DNA of 64,000 bases. Source: Mucilaginibacter rigui. Lineage in GTDB: Bacteria; Bacteroidota; Bacteroidia; Sphingobacteriales; Sphingobacteriaceae. Below, piece by piece: positions 46,527 through 55,055 of the stretch. Below the pieces are notes generated by a model that was given only the letters and a program-made list of their open reading frames with translations, was not told the DNA's origin and searched no databases. The position numbers and the translations under genes are program-made. Each line of letters starts with the position of its first letter. Positions within the stretch are counted from its first letter, which is position 1. The stretch lies in the NCBI RefSeq assembly GCF_014773275.1, contig NZ_JACWMW010000004.1, positions 186,001-250,000 on the forward strand. Direction: 5' to 3'.

Positions 46527-46636
46527 GGCAGTATAGATTATCATTCAGAAAATGGCAAGGTAGTAATTTTTGCGTAAATGTTTAGCTTTTTAACCTGCTG
46601 AACACTATATTACAACAAATTAACAAACTATTGCTT

Positions 46637-47113
46637 ATGCCCGTATACCGCTTTAGCCCCCAGGGGAACATCGACATGAAAAAAACCTGGGTACGCACCA
46701 TGTGGGTATACTACGCGATTATTATAGTGGTGTTTACCTATAACCTGCTTTACAAAGGGCATAATGCATTAAGCATAGGCATATTTGTGGTTATTATAAC
46801 AGCACTGGGTTTTGGCTTTATATTCGGGCGCAAAAAGTATTTCGCGATCATTGATAGCACCGAATTGATCACCGACGATACCGGGGTAACACTAAGCGTG
46901 AAAGATCGTCCCGATATTACCATAGCTTACCCTAACATCAAGAAGATAGTTCATCGTAAGGACGGCATCCAGCTGATCAGCAAACTACCTGCCGATGGAT
47001 CCATGATCATCATCAATAAGTTTGAGGATTTTTACGCGATAGAAAAACTGTTCAACGATAAGGTTAATACAAACGAATTACCGGCAGATAAGCAAAGTGG
47101 TATAATTGGTTAA
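46637..47113 (+). CDS. Small membrane protein, STM3941/PH-like, function unknown
   Basis: 158 residues from ATG 46637; the open frame begins at a TTG two codons earlier. Two TM helices (about 22-41, WVYYAIIIVVFTYNLLY, and 48-66, GIFVVIITALGFGFIF), then a beta-rich segment (KYFAIIDSTELITDDTGVTLSVKDRPDITIAYPNIKKI). Same layout as the gene at 10074-10559, which suggests paralogy. Confidence 0.6.
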   Translation: MPVYRFSPQGNIDMKKTWVRTMWVYYAIIIVVFTYNLLYKGHNALSIGIFVVIITALGFGFIFGRKKYFAIIDSTELITDDTGVTLSVKDRPDITIAYPNIKKIVHRKDGIQLISKLPADGSMIIINKFEDFYAIEKLFNDKVNTNELPADKQSGIIG

Positions 47114-47159
47114 TTGTCAGCATTTTGAATTACTTAAAATTGTTATATAGCTGATTATA

Positions 47160-47247
47160 AGCTATTTAAAGGCGTTCACGAGCGTTCACGGCTGTGAACG
47201 TGAACACCTATGGCGTTTAAAGGGCGTTTGAGGGCGTTTTGAGGGCG
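47160..47247. repeat. Short tandem and inverted GTTCACG / GGCGTTT repeats
   Basis: GTTCACG occurs twice with inverse CGTGAAC (47168-47204), followed by four GGCGTTT-type words. May be a terminator or slippage-derived. No gene. Confidence 0.5.
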
Positions 47248-48201
47248 CTATAATTCGCTGATAACCTTCTCTACCCAGGCTTTGCCCCAGTTCTCTAATT
47301 GTTCGGCACTCCATAATGAGGGGTAAAAAATCCTGCGCTGAAAACGCGGAGGAAGGTACTTTTGCCAGTTGGTGCCGCCGGTTGCCTTAATATCTTCCGG
47401 ATCGCGGTTTAGGTAACGCACCGCCGATTTATAATGACAAAGCGGCCAGTTAACATTAACATTTACATCCAGTTGCCTTAGTTCGTCCTCCAGCGCTTTA
47501 GTGCTTTCGCCTTTATATTGAAACTGCTGCAACAGCGCGTTAAAGTTGGTATTTACTACACTTTTACCAAGCTCAATAAATGTTTTAGCGTATTTTTTTT
47601 CGAACTGGTTCAGGGTGAGTGTTTTTTTACCGGTTGATAGTTCGGTAGCACCGTATTTCCAGTAGATCTGCTCAAACTGGCTTTCTATAGGCTGGCTTCC
47701 CAGGGCCTCGCGCTGATCGGCAATTACCAGGTTGATGAAATCGGTAGCGTGGATCTCTATCATACGGTACTGCCCGCTCTGGAAACCGCTGGCAGGCAGC
47801 AAACTCATCCTGAATTGCAGGAACTGCTCTTTCTCCATACCATCCACCATAATCTCGAACGAGTGGGTAAGTGCTTCAAAATAGCGGTTTATGCGACCTA
47901 TACGTGCTGTAAAAAAAGCGGCGGTAAGGTTTTCGGCATTGGCAATTTGATTGCACTCGTGCAGGGCAAGCTTAAAATACAGCTCGGTTATCTGATGGTA
48001 CATGATGAAGATCTCTTCATCCGGGAACGGTGTTTTTGGGCTTTGCAGGCTCAACAAGGTATCCAGGTGAATATAATCCCAATAGGTTAAAAAGTCGGCA
48101 TGCAGCAGGCCGTCAAGGTAGGATATCATATCCTGGCCCATGGCGTCGTATTTTTCCTGTAGCAGCGTAAGTCTTTTTTCTATTTCGGGAGAGATGCTCA
48201 T
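47248..48201 (-). CDS. Tryptophan 2,3-dioxygenase
   Basis: Heme enzyme opening the indole ring of tryptophan to N-formylkynurenine. 317 residues from ATG 48201. Matches the Xanthomonas enzyme: FIMYHQITELYFKL carries the substrate-contacting His55, QFRMSLLPASGFQSGQYR carries Arg117, heme axial His in PLCHYKSAVRYL, and the Thr254-type ATGGTNW. Tyr113 is replaced by Phe. Consensus promoter just upstream predicts leaderless transcription. No kynurenine pathway genes nearby. Confidence 0.9.
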   Translation of the reverse strand: MSISPEIEKRLTLLQEKYDAMGQDMISYLDGLLHADFLTYWDYIHLDTLLSLQSPKTPFPDEEIFIMYHQITELYFKLALHECNQIANAENLTAAFFTARIGRINRYFEALTHSFEIMVDGMEKEQFLQFRMSLLPASGFQSGQYRMIEIHATDFINLVIADQREALGSQPIESQFEQIYWKYGATELSTGKKTLTLNQFEKKYAKTFIELGKSVVNTNFNALLQQFQYKGESTKALEDELRQLDVNVNVNWPLCHYKSAVRYLNRDPEDIKATGGTNWQKYLPPRFQRRIFYPSLWSAEQLENWGKAWVEKVISEL

Positions 48202-48206
48202 AGTGG

Positions 48207-48238
48207 CAAAGATAGGAAGTATGAAGACTGAAGTCAAA
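48207..48238 (-). promoter_or_regulatory. Promoter of tryptophan 2,3-dioxygenase
   Basis: On the minus strand TTTG (48238-48235), 20-base spacer, TATCTTTG (48214-48207), five bases before the ATG. One of the best -33/-7 pairs in the window. Confidence 0.6.
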
Positions 48239-48266
48239 AGCGTTTGAATGTAAATATTTAATAATT

Positions 48267-48297
48267 TTTGGTTTTGACTTTTGAATTTTTAATTTTG
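48267..48297 (+). promoter_or_regulatory. Consensus promoter of the fluoride operon
   Basis: TTTG (48267-48270), exactly 19 bases, TAATTTTG (48290-48297). Predicted start near 48302, eleven bases before the riboswitch. Confidence 0.75.
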
Positions 48298-48312
48298 ACT
48301 TACTTGGTAAAA

Positions 48313-48363
48313 AGGCAATGGTGTTCTGCCTATTTGAACCGCTGCAAAGCTGATGACGCCTAC
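48313..48363 (+). ncRNA. Fluoride riboswitch (crcB motif)
   Basis: Matches the crcB aptamer layout: AGGC..ATGGTGTTCTGCCT first stem and loop, then AACCGCTGCAAAGC with a short GCT/AGC stem and GCAA loop, and the conserved GATGACGCCTAC 3' strand. The GGTGT loop (48319-48324) pairs with ACGCC (48356-48360) to give the required pseudoknot. Sits in the leader of a CLC-F type transporter. A GTAGG at 48392-48396 can pair with the aptamer's CCTAC (48359-48363). Confidence 0.92.
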
Positions 48364-48398
48364 TCAAATAATTTAATTCATTTATTTGCATGTAGGTT

Positions 48399-49733
48399 AT
48401 GTTTAAAAATTTCTTTTCCAAACAAGTTTCGCTCTTAAGTTACCTCATCCGCTGGACGCTGATCAGTATACCTGTGGCTATTGCTATTGGCAGTGTGGTA
48501 GCGCTATTTTTATGGCTGCTTAACTGGGCAATTCATTTCCGCTTTGCGCATACCTGGTTACTGTACCTGTTACCTGCGGCTGGTGTGATTATACACCTGC
48601 TTTATAAATGGTATGGGCAAAGTGCCGAGCGTGGCAATAATTTAATAATTGATGAGATCCATGAGCCGGGCGCAGGTGTGCCAAAACGCATGGCCCCGCT
48701 TATATTGGTTACTACCGTTATTACGCACCTGTTTGGCGGCTCGGCCGGGCGTGAGGGTACGGCCGTGCAAATTGGCGGTAGCCTGGCTAACCTGTTTGGC
48801 AGTTGGTTTAGACTGAACGAGGCCGATAAAAAAGTGGTGCTTACCGCGGGTGTTGCCGCGGGTTTTGGGGCGGTATTTGGCACACCGCTAACCGGGGCCA
48901 TCTTCGCGCTGGAGGTTATTGCCATTGGGCGTATTCAGTATAATGCATTATTACCTTGCTTAATCGCAGGCCTGGTTGCTGATGTTACGGTATCGGCATG
49001 GGGCGTACATCATACGCCATATCATATTGGCGTAGTAAATACCGGGCAACAATTTTACGGGCACAATATCCCAGTTAGCGTTTGGTTGTTGGGTAAAGTG
49101 GTTGTGGCTTCTGCATTTTTCGGGCTGGCAAGTTATGCCTTTGCCAAAGCGGTACACCTGGTTAAGAATTTATCCCTGAAATGGATCAAGGTAAATTGGC
49201 TTATCCCGGTTTGCGGCGGGATAGTAATTATATTACTTACTTATATTTTAGGCAAGCCTGATTACCTGAGCCTTGGTGTTGATGCCGAATATCCCGGTGC
49301 GATAACAATTGTATCGGCATTTCAGCATGGCGGCGCACATCTGTTTAGCTGGTTTTGGAAACTTGTTTATACCAGCGTTACTCTGGGCACGGGCTTTAAA
49401 GGGGGAGAGGTTACGCCATTGTTTTATATTGGCGCAACCTTGGGCAACACTCTTGCCGAATTGATGAACGCGCCGATAAGCCTTTTTGCAGCCCTCGGTT
49501 TTATAGCTGTATTTGCCGGTGCTACCAATACACCGCTGGCCTGTACTTTAATGGGGATTGAACTTTTCGGCGGTGAATACGCCATTTTTTTCGCGGTAGC
49601 TTGCTTTACCGCTTACTTTTTTAGCGGTGAAGGTGGTATTTATTCTGCACAGCGCATAGCAGAGCCCAAGCCAGGCAGTGATAAAGACAAAAGCAATCAT
49701 TTTAAACGGATATTTAATAAATACAGACTATAA
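48399..49733 (+). CDS. CLC-F type fluoride/proton antiporter
   Basis: 444 residues, polytopic CLC fold. It differs from canonical chloride transporters at the ion-binding sites: GAGVP (91-95) replaces GSGIP, so the coordinating Ser is Ala; GREGT (117-121) replaces GREGP and keeps the gating Glu. The phrases RGNNLIIDEIHEP, RMAPLI, HLFGGSAGREGTAVQ and IGRIQYNALLPC match the CLC-F clade as I recall it. The fluoride riboswitch in its leader strongly supports a fluoride efflux role. Inner membrane. Confidence 0.88.
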   Translation: MFKNFFSKQVSLLSYLIRWTLISIPVAIAIGSVVALFLWLLNWAIHFRFAHTWLLYLLPAAGVIIHLLYKWYGQSAERGNNLIIDEIHEPGAGVPKRMAPLILVTTVITHLFGGSAGREGTAVQIGGSLANLFGSWFRLNEADKKVVLTAGVAAGFGAVFGTPLTGAIFALEVIAIGRIQYNALLPCLIAGLVADVTVSAWGVHHTPYHIGVVNTGQQFYGHNIPVSVWLLGKVVVASAFFGLASYAFAKAVHLVKNLSLKWIKVNWLIPVCGGIVIILLTYILGKPDYLSLGVDAEYPGAITIVSAFQHGGAHLFSWFWKLVYTSVTLGTGFKGGEVTPLFYIGATLGNTLAELMNAPISLFAALGFIAVFAGATNTPLACTLMGIELFGGEYAIFFAVACFTAYFFSGEGGIYSAQRIAEPKPGSDKDKSNHFKRIFNKYRL

Positions 49734-49799
49734 AATAAGCCGGTTGCCAAAAACATATTACGGGTTAATTGTTTAATTAAACATACCAACCCTTACCCC

Positions 49800-50270
49800 A
49801 TGAAGATTAGCAAGATACTTATAGGTATTGACGACAGCAAGTTTGCAGAGTACGCCGCATCATACGGTTTTGATATTGCACATACTTTTAATGCCCATGT
49901 GGGTTTAGTGCATATTGTTGAACCGGCCGTTACGCCCGAAACATCATCAGACAGCCTTTTAGGTATGCCTATGAGTACTCCCGATTTTAACGAAATGAAT
50001 CTGCTCGATATTCAGAAGGAGAATGCCGAAAATATAATAGACCGCACCGTGAAAAAATATGCTAATGGTTTACATGTTACTCATTTTAACGAGTATGGTT
50101 CAACTGCTGATGGTATTTTAAATTGTTGCAAAGAATTTAATGCCGACCTGATTGTTATTGGCACCCACAGCCGCAGTGGCATTGATAGGTTACTGATGGG
50201 CAGCGTTGCCGAAACCGTTGTGCGTAACTCACATGTGCCAGTGCTGGTAGTGCCTTTGGTAGAGCAATAG
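49800..50270 (+). CDS. Universal stress protein (UspA family)
   Basis: 156 residues, single Usp domain: KILIGIDDSKFAEYAASYGF at the start, GTHSRSGIDRLLMGSVAETVVRNSHVPVLVV at the end with the G-2x-G-9x-G(S) ATP-binding loop. Begins 66 bases after the CLC-F gene with no terminator seen between, so it may be under the same riboswitch. Confidence 0.9.
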   Translation: MKISKILIGIDDSKFAEYAASYGFDIAHTFNAHVGLVHIVEPAVTPETSSDSLLGMPMSTPDFNEMNLLDIQKENAENIIDRTVKKYANGLHVTHFNEYGSTADGILNCCKEFNADLIVIGTHSRSGIDRLLMGSVAETVVRNSHVPVLVVPLVEQ

Positions 50271-50342
50271 TAAACAAAAGCCTGTTTATTGCGAGCGGTA
50301 GCGCGCCATTATCATAGGACAAGCAGGTATGATTATGCTATT

Positions 50343-51632
50343 TTAATACAGCAACCTAAACTTTATCGTTTCCTCAATAGCTTTCAACTGGCTTAATACC
50401 TGAGTATCGTAGCCGGTATTTACATCGGTAATTACATAGCCAATTTGCGGGTTGGTCACCAAAAATTCACCTACTATATTGATGTTATGATTGGCAAATA
50501 CCTCATTTATCTGCGCCAGTATACCCGGTACGTTTTTGTGGATATGAATAAGCCTGTGGGCATTGTTAATACGCGGTGGCTGCAAATCGGGGAAGTTACA
50601 GCTCATGTGTGTTTTGCCCTCGTTCATAAAAGCAAGTACCCTTCGGGGGATAAAGTCAACATTGCGCGGGTTTGCCTTGGGGTCGTCAAAAATAATGATG
50701 CCTTTTTCGCAGGCGGCCTCGGCCAGTTTGCGGCCAACGCGGCCAAAGCAACCTATTACCTTTAAGCGGCCCGCATTTTGCAATTGCTCGGGCTTTGGCA
50801 GGTTTGCCTCGTCGCAAAGCAAAACACCGGCTTCGTCTAAATATTTTTCTTCAATGTTATCGCGGTGGCGCAGGTTATAACCTTCGCGTTTCATTTGCGC
50901 AAGTGCCTCTTCATCAACCTGCCCCACAATTAAACACTTAATACGGTTTTTGGGGTATGATATAGCCCTTGGCAGTTTGTTGATGTATAAAAACTCGTCG
51001 AAACTTGGGGTAATATGATCGGCCTTTTCTGCTACAGATTTGCGTTCGATATTCTCGGTAAAGGCAAAGAATTTTTTGATCATGCCCGATTCCTTCAGCT
51101 GGAAATCAGAGTAACCATCGCCAATACCATAAATATCGCCCGGCAGGTTCAGTTCCTTAAGCAACTTTACCTTGCCGCCCTCTTGTGATAGCGGGTTCTC
51201 TTTATCGTAACCAACAATATTGCCATCTTCATCAAACACAAAAGTATTGGCGTAGATATTCTCTTTTTTAATATGGTATTCGGTTACAACCGGTATAATA
51301 AATTCTTTAAACCCGCCTGATACGATCAGCACCTCGTCCTGGTGGTTTTTAAAAAACATGGTATTACGCGAAAACGATGTTGATACCTTTTTCTTGAGAT
51401 GGGTGATCAGCATTTTTAAATGATCGCGATTAGCGCAAAGTAATTTCACCCTTGCCTGCAAGCTCTCGGTGAATGAGAGGCGGCCTTCCATCGAGGCATT
51501 TGTCAGGTCTTCTATCTGTTTGTAGATGGCCTCCCTGTCGGGATGATTTTTTAAAGATATGCGCGCTAACTCGTCTAAAGCCTCTACTTGGGTAAATGTG
51601 CTGTCGAAATCTATAATGAAATACTGCTCCAT
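50343..51632 (-). CDS. SerB-type HAD phosphatase fused to an ACT-bearing remnant of phosphoglycerate dehydrogenase
   Basis: 429 residues from ATG 51632. Residues 1-225 are a phosphoserine phosphatase-like HAD (DFDST motif I at 8-12, VSGGF II, GDGYSD III-IV at 171-176). About 231-330 align with the substrate-binding domain of 3-phosphoglycerate dehydrogenase (KCLIVGQVDEEAL, GRLKVIGCFGRVG) but the Rossmann NAD domain is missing. PRRVLAFMNEGKTHMSCNFPDLQPP leads into an ACT domain (357-429). It could hydrolyse phosphoserine and sense serine by ACT. Full PGDH activity is not possible. Confidence 0.85.
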   Translation of the reverse strand: MEQYFIIDFDSTFTQVEALDELARISLKNHPDREAIYKQIEDLTNASMEGRLSFTESLQARVKLLCANRDHLKMLITHLKKKVSTSFSRNTMFFKNHQDEVLIVSGGFKEFIIPVVTEYHIKKENIYANTFVFDEDGNIVGYDKENPLSQEGGKVKLLKELNLPGDIYGIGDGYSDFQLKESGMIKKFFAFTENIERKSVAEKADHITPSFDEFLYINKLPRAISYPKNRIKCLIVGQVDEEALAQMKREGYNLRHRDNIEEKYLDEAGVLLCDEANLPKPEQLQNAGRLKVIGCFGRVGRKLAEAACEKGIIIFDDPKANPRNVDFIPRRVLAFMNEGKTHMSCNFPDLQPPRINNAHRLIHIHKNVPGILAQINEVFANHNINIVGEFLVTNPQIGYVITDVNTGYDTQVLSQLKAIEETIKFRLLY

Positions 51633-51805
51633 TGGGGTATAAGATGCTGAGTTGCAAATGTGCAAAAAAAATGCGGATGCGTGGAAGCGAATGTGTAATA
51701 AGAACACCTGTAAAAATAGGTCAAAGACGCGAAGTGTCGCCTCTCTACGGGGGGATGTATACAGGCGGTATTTTACGCTTCCCGTTTGTATTAACCGGAG
51801 GCAAA

Positions 51806-51846
51806 TAAAAAAGAGGGGCAGCACCCCCCGTGCAGCACCCTCTCTA
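51806..51846 (-). terminator. Intrinsic terminator
   Basis: AGAGGG / CCCTCT stem (51812-51817, 51838-51843) with an inner GCAC/GTGC stem and a T-run on the minus strand; ends the 51866 gene. Confidence 0.6.
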
Positions 51847-51865
51847 AACTAAATAAAAGAAATCT

Positions 51866-52501
51866 TTATTTTGTTGTATTGGCGGCCATGTTGGTCAACT
51901 TATTAGTTGCAACAAGGTTATTTATCATTTTTGAGTTAAAGGCTATCTCTTGTTTTAAAGCGCCTATACTACTTTTAATGTACATTAATGATTTCAGGCC
52001 CTTAATGCCTTTCATTAACCCGGCGCTTTTAATTTCGCCCGGCAGAGTTATCAGGTCTTTTGATGATTTTAGCAGGTTTGACCCCATAGCCAAGCACATT
52101 TTCGAAAACCCAACCAACTGGTCAGGCGACAATGGTTTTACTTCTGTAGCCGGTAAGCCATCAAGGGTTTGGCCGGTTACGCTGGCATACATTTGTGGTA
52201 CAAGCGCACGGTTTTCTCTTAGCTGGGTTAACATGGTTGATACCATACCTGCCAAAGCATCTACGCCTGCTATGCCGGCTTCTTTAGGAGCTTTTAGCGC
52301 ATCTGCTTTGGCCAGCGTTTTTTGAAACTCTTCCGATTTTAGCATGGCAACCAGTTCGGCACGTTGTGCCTTTAGCTCGTCGATAGTTAAGGCTTTTGTG
52401 TCTTTAATTTCGGCAGGGTTCTCTGCTAGTGTTTCGTCCTGTGCTTTTGCAGCAAAGCATAGTGTTAATGCAAATACCGCGCTGAGTAATAACTTTTTCA
52501 T
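51866..52501 (-). CDS. Exported alpha-helical protein, unknown
   Basis: 211 residues with signal peptide MKKLLLSAVFALTLCFAAKAQ. The mature part is helical (LTIDELKAQRAELVAMLKSEEFQKTLAKADALKAPKEA, IKSAGLMKGIKGLKSLMYIKSSIGALKQEI) and amphipathic. No known domain. Ends in a terminator. Confidence 0.65.
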   Translation of the reverse strand: MKKLLLSAVFALTLCFAAKAQDETLAENPAEIKDTKALTIDELKAQRAELVAMLKSEEFQKTLAKADALKAPKEAGIAGVDALAGMVSTMLTQLRENRALVPQMYASVTGQTLDGLPATEVKPLSPDQLVGFSKMCLAMGSNLLKSSKDLITLPGEIKSAGLMKGIKGLKSLMYIKSSIGALKQEIAFNSKMINNLVATNKLTNMAANTTK

Positions 52502-52719
52502 AATATTTTGAGTGTTTAGTTTATGAATGTAAAGTTCATTTAATCAGCAGTTTGTGGCAATCCCATTGTGCTGGTATATTATTATACGTGGTAATACGCA
52601 TATCATCAACAGTTGTTAAGGTACCTGTATCCCTATTTATAAATAGCCAGTTAATCTTCTCATTTTAAAACCGTTCGCTTTTTTAAAGGTTATAGTAATT
52701 GCATTAAAATCATACTGTT
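52502..52719. other. Intergenic region before Ku
   Basis: 218 bases. A partial -24/-12-like match (TGGCA-ATCCCA-TTGTG) starts at 52555 but lacks the GC at -12. No other firm feature. Confidence 0.3.
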
Positions 52720-53490
52720 ATGAGATCTATCTGGAAAGGCTCCCTTGGCTTTGGGTTGGTAAGCATCCCTGTTAAATTGTATTCGGCGGTGCAAACCAGC
52801 ACGATTGACCTGGACATGCTTGATGCCCGCGACCATGAGCGGATACGCTACCAGCGCGTGAACGAGAAAACACATAAAGAGGTACCTTATGATAAAATTG
52901 TAAAGGGCTATAAGCTAAACGATGATTATATAATTGTAGAGGAAGCCGATTTTGAAGCCGCCGCGCCCGAAAAAAGCAAAGTGATAGAGATAGAAAGCTT
53001 TGTTGATATTGCCGACGTAAACCCCATGTTTTACGAAACATCGTACTACACCGAACCCGATACCAAAAATAATAAAGCTTACGCGTTGCTTTTGCAGGCC
53101 TTAAAAAAATCGGGCAAGGCGGGGCTGGCCCGTTTTGTATTGCGCAGTACCGAAAGCCTTTGCATTGTACACCCCGTAGATAATGTATTGGTGATAACGC
53201 GTATCCGTTTTGGCCAGGAGATACGGGGCACTGAAGACCTGAATATTGCCGATGATGTAAGTATCAGCAAGAAGGAGCTGGATGTAGGCCTGGCATTGAT
53301 AAAGCAATACGCCGAAGATTTTGATGTGTCAAAATTTAAGGACGAGTATAATGATGAATTGCTCAAAATCATCAAAGCAAAATCAAAAGGCAAACGGGCT
53401 ACCATTAAAAAGCTTAAACCGCATACAACCAAAAGTAACGACCTGTATGATCAGTTGATGGAAAGCTTGAAAAGTAAAAAGGGAGCATAG
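52720..53490 (+). CDS. ku: Ku DNA end-binding protein
   Basis: Binds double-strand DNA ends for nonhomologous end joining. 256 residues, bacterial size, beginning MRSIWKGSLGFGLVSIPVKLYSAVQ and ending with a Lys/Ser-rich tail (KSKKGA). It carries the Ku core beta-barrel blocks RYQRVNEKTHKEVPYDKIVKGYKL and SFVDIADVNPMFYETSYYTEPD. LigD is not in the window. Neighbours are stress proteins. Confidence 0.95.
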   Translation: MRSIWKGSLGFGLVSIPVKLYSAVQTSTIDLDMLDARDHERIRYQRVNEKTHKEVPYDKIVKGYKLNDDYIIVEEADFEAAAPEKSKVIEIESFVDIADVNPMFYETSYYTEPDTKNNKAYALLLQALKKSGKAGLARFVLRSTESLCIVHPVDNVLVITRIRFGQEIRGTEDLNIADDVSISKKELDVGLALIKQYAEDFDVSKFKDEYNDELLKIIKAKSKGKRATIKKLKPHTTKSNDLYDQLMESLKSKKGA

Positions 53491-53579
53491 TGCTTGTAAT
53501 TAAATAATTATCTTATTAGTAAAACATATAGCTTAAGGTTGTGTTGTTATTATATACAAATTAAACAATATCTACTGCT

Positions 53580-54140
53580 ATGGCAACTACTAAAACAACT
53601 ACAAAAGCCACGAAGGCTCCCGAAACTACCGAGATTGTAGAAGAATCGGCATTGAATGAATTATTTCTGGACGAGTTAAAAGACATTTACTGGGCCGAGA
53701 AACACCTGGTTAAAGCTTTACCAAAAATGGCTAAAGCCGCCACGTCTGATGAGTTACGTTCGGCTATTGAAACGCATATCACCGAAACCGAAAACCAGAT
53801 AACCCGCCTGGAAGATGCATTTGCATCAATAGACGAAAAAGCTGTAGCGGTAAAATGCGAAGCTATGGCCGGTTTACTGAAAGAAGGCGAAGAGATCATC
53901 TCTGAAACCGAAAAAGGCACATTAACCCGTGATGCAGGCATTATATCTGCCGCGCAAAAAATAGAACACTACGAAATTGCATCGTACGGTACATTGCGCA
54001 CACTTGCTTTAACCCTGGGTTATAACAAAGCTGCCGAACTGCTGGAAGCTACTTTGAAGGAAGAAAAAAATTGCGACGGCCTGCTTACCCAGATAGCAGA
54101 AGGCGGCATTAACGAAACTGCCAAAAGCGAAAAAGAATAA
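53580..54140 (+). CDS. DUF892 (YciE-type) ferritin-like protein
   Basis: 186 residues. Helical four-helix bundle: ELFLDELKDIYWAEKHLVKALPKMAKAATSDELR at about 25-60, HITETENQITRLEDAF, CEAMAGLLKEG, and HYEIASYGTLRTLALTLGY. Family members bind di-iron and are stress-induced. Followed by a terminator. Confidence 0.93.
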   Translation: MATTKTTTKATKAPETTEIVEESALNELFLDELKDIYWAEKHLVKALPKMAKAATSDELRSAIETHITETENQITRLEDAFASIDEKAVAVKCEAMAGLLKEGEEIISETEKGTLTRDAGIISAAQKIEHYEIASYGTLRTLALTLGYNKAAELLEATLKEEKNCDGLLTQIAEGGINETAKSEKE

Positions 54141-54169
54141 TTCAATACAAAAACTAACTAAAACTGAAG

Positions 54170-54198
54170 AGGGCTGCCTGAGAAGGTGGCCTTTTTTG
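54170..54198 (+). terminator. Intrinsic terminator of the DUF892 gene
   Basis: GGCTGCC / GGTGGCC stem with a GU pair (54172-54178, 54185-54191) then a T-run. Confidence 0.6.
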
Positions 54199-54211
54199 TT
54201 TTTAAATTTAA

Positions 54212-54843
54212 CGGCGAGTCGCAATTATCACAGTATTTAGCGCCTGCAAAAAAGACAATAGCAATAAACCGGGCAATGCAACCGCTGATTACCAACCTAC
54301 TACTGCCAGTTCGACATGGATATACAAAAACGAAGCCTCAATTATAGATAATGTTAATTCAGGTCCCGACGTTACAGCAGTTGTTAACACCATAACAGGC
54401 ACCACTAAAGTATTTAATGGTAAAACCTTCCATGTTGTTAATACAGTTGATGACGGCAGCACCGCCGAAAATTATTTCGGCATTAACGGACACATTTATA
54501 CTTTGCGCAGTGCAGATGATGATGGCGCGGTAGAGATAGATTACCTGGATGATAGCAAGGATGCAGGTTATTCATCTACCACCAATTTACAAATACAAGG
54601 CGCCGATGCCCGCTTAAAAACAACTGTTGTAGAAAAAGGCATAACAAAAACTATCCTTAATAAAGCCTACAGCAACGTTATACATGCTAAACTGGAAACC
54701 CCAGGTAAAAGATAGTGCAAACTATACAACCACTGCTGCCGGAGATTTTATATGGCTAAAGTGTTGGTATAATCGCAATTTACACCAGCATAAATAATAT
54801 CCAGCTATCAAAATCAGAATTAAAAAGTTACGTTATAAAATAA
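54212..54843 (+). pseudogene. Decayed lipoprotein gene
   Basis: A long open region with protein-like sequence but no start codon. It begins VAIITVFSACKKDNSNKPG, the end of a lipoprotein signal with lipobox FSAC, directly after a TAA. The body continues (TWIYKNEASIIDNVNSGPD, FHVVNTVDDGSTAENYFGINGHIYTLRSADDDGA, KTTVVEKGITKTILNKAYSNVIHAKLETPGK) to TAG 54713. Beyond it, +1 frames read DSANYTTTAAGDF and then VGIIAIYTSINNIQLSKSELKSYVIK to TAA 54841, so three single-base indels in A, T and G runs break the C terminus. Family unknown. Confidence 0.8.
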
Positions 54844-54866
54844 CACACCCAATATAAGTGGTTATT

Positions 54867-54900
54867 TTAAGCCCGTGCTGTCAAAACAGCACGGGCTTAA
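54867..54900. terminator. Strong hairpin after the decayed gene
   Basis: Perfect 15-bp stem (54867-54881, 54886-54900) with loop CAAA, core GCCCGTGCTGT. Confidence 0.8.
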
Positions 54901-55003
54901 TTGTTATACAGGGCGGTGGCTTGAAACCTGAGGACCTCTCTAGTTAATTTTATTCAGCTTTGATTACAACTATTTTAATAATATTTTTAATTAAAAATTA
55001 AAT

Positions 55004-55020
55004 TGGCATGGTGGTTGCAT
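55004..55020 (+). promoter_or_regulatory. Sigma-54 type -24/-12 promoter
   Basis: TTGGCATGGTGGTTGCAT: GG at 55005-55006, ten bases, GC at 55017-55018, near-perfect fit to TGGCAYG-N4-TTGCW. Start expected near 55030, 26 bases before the ATG at 55056. Confidence 0.7.
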
Positions 55021-55055
55021 TAGTAATGTCAAACAAAATATAACAATCTACCATT

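Noticed and set aside
47160..47247. Possible attachment site from GTTCACG repeats
   Set aside because: Not associated with tRNA or integrase; simple slippage repeat is enough.
47749..48090. 113-residue plus-strand ORF inside the dioxygenase gene
   Set aside because: Antisense shadow; composition and codons follow the real gene.
51633..51824. 64-residue N-terminal extension of the SerB-type fusion
   Set aside because: Low complexity, overlaps a repeat-like hairpin region, and the HAD motif I begins directly after ATG 51632.
52555..52572. Sigma-54 match before Ku
   Set aside because: TGGCA and TTG are present but the -12 GC reads GT, and it is over 140 bases from the start.
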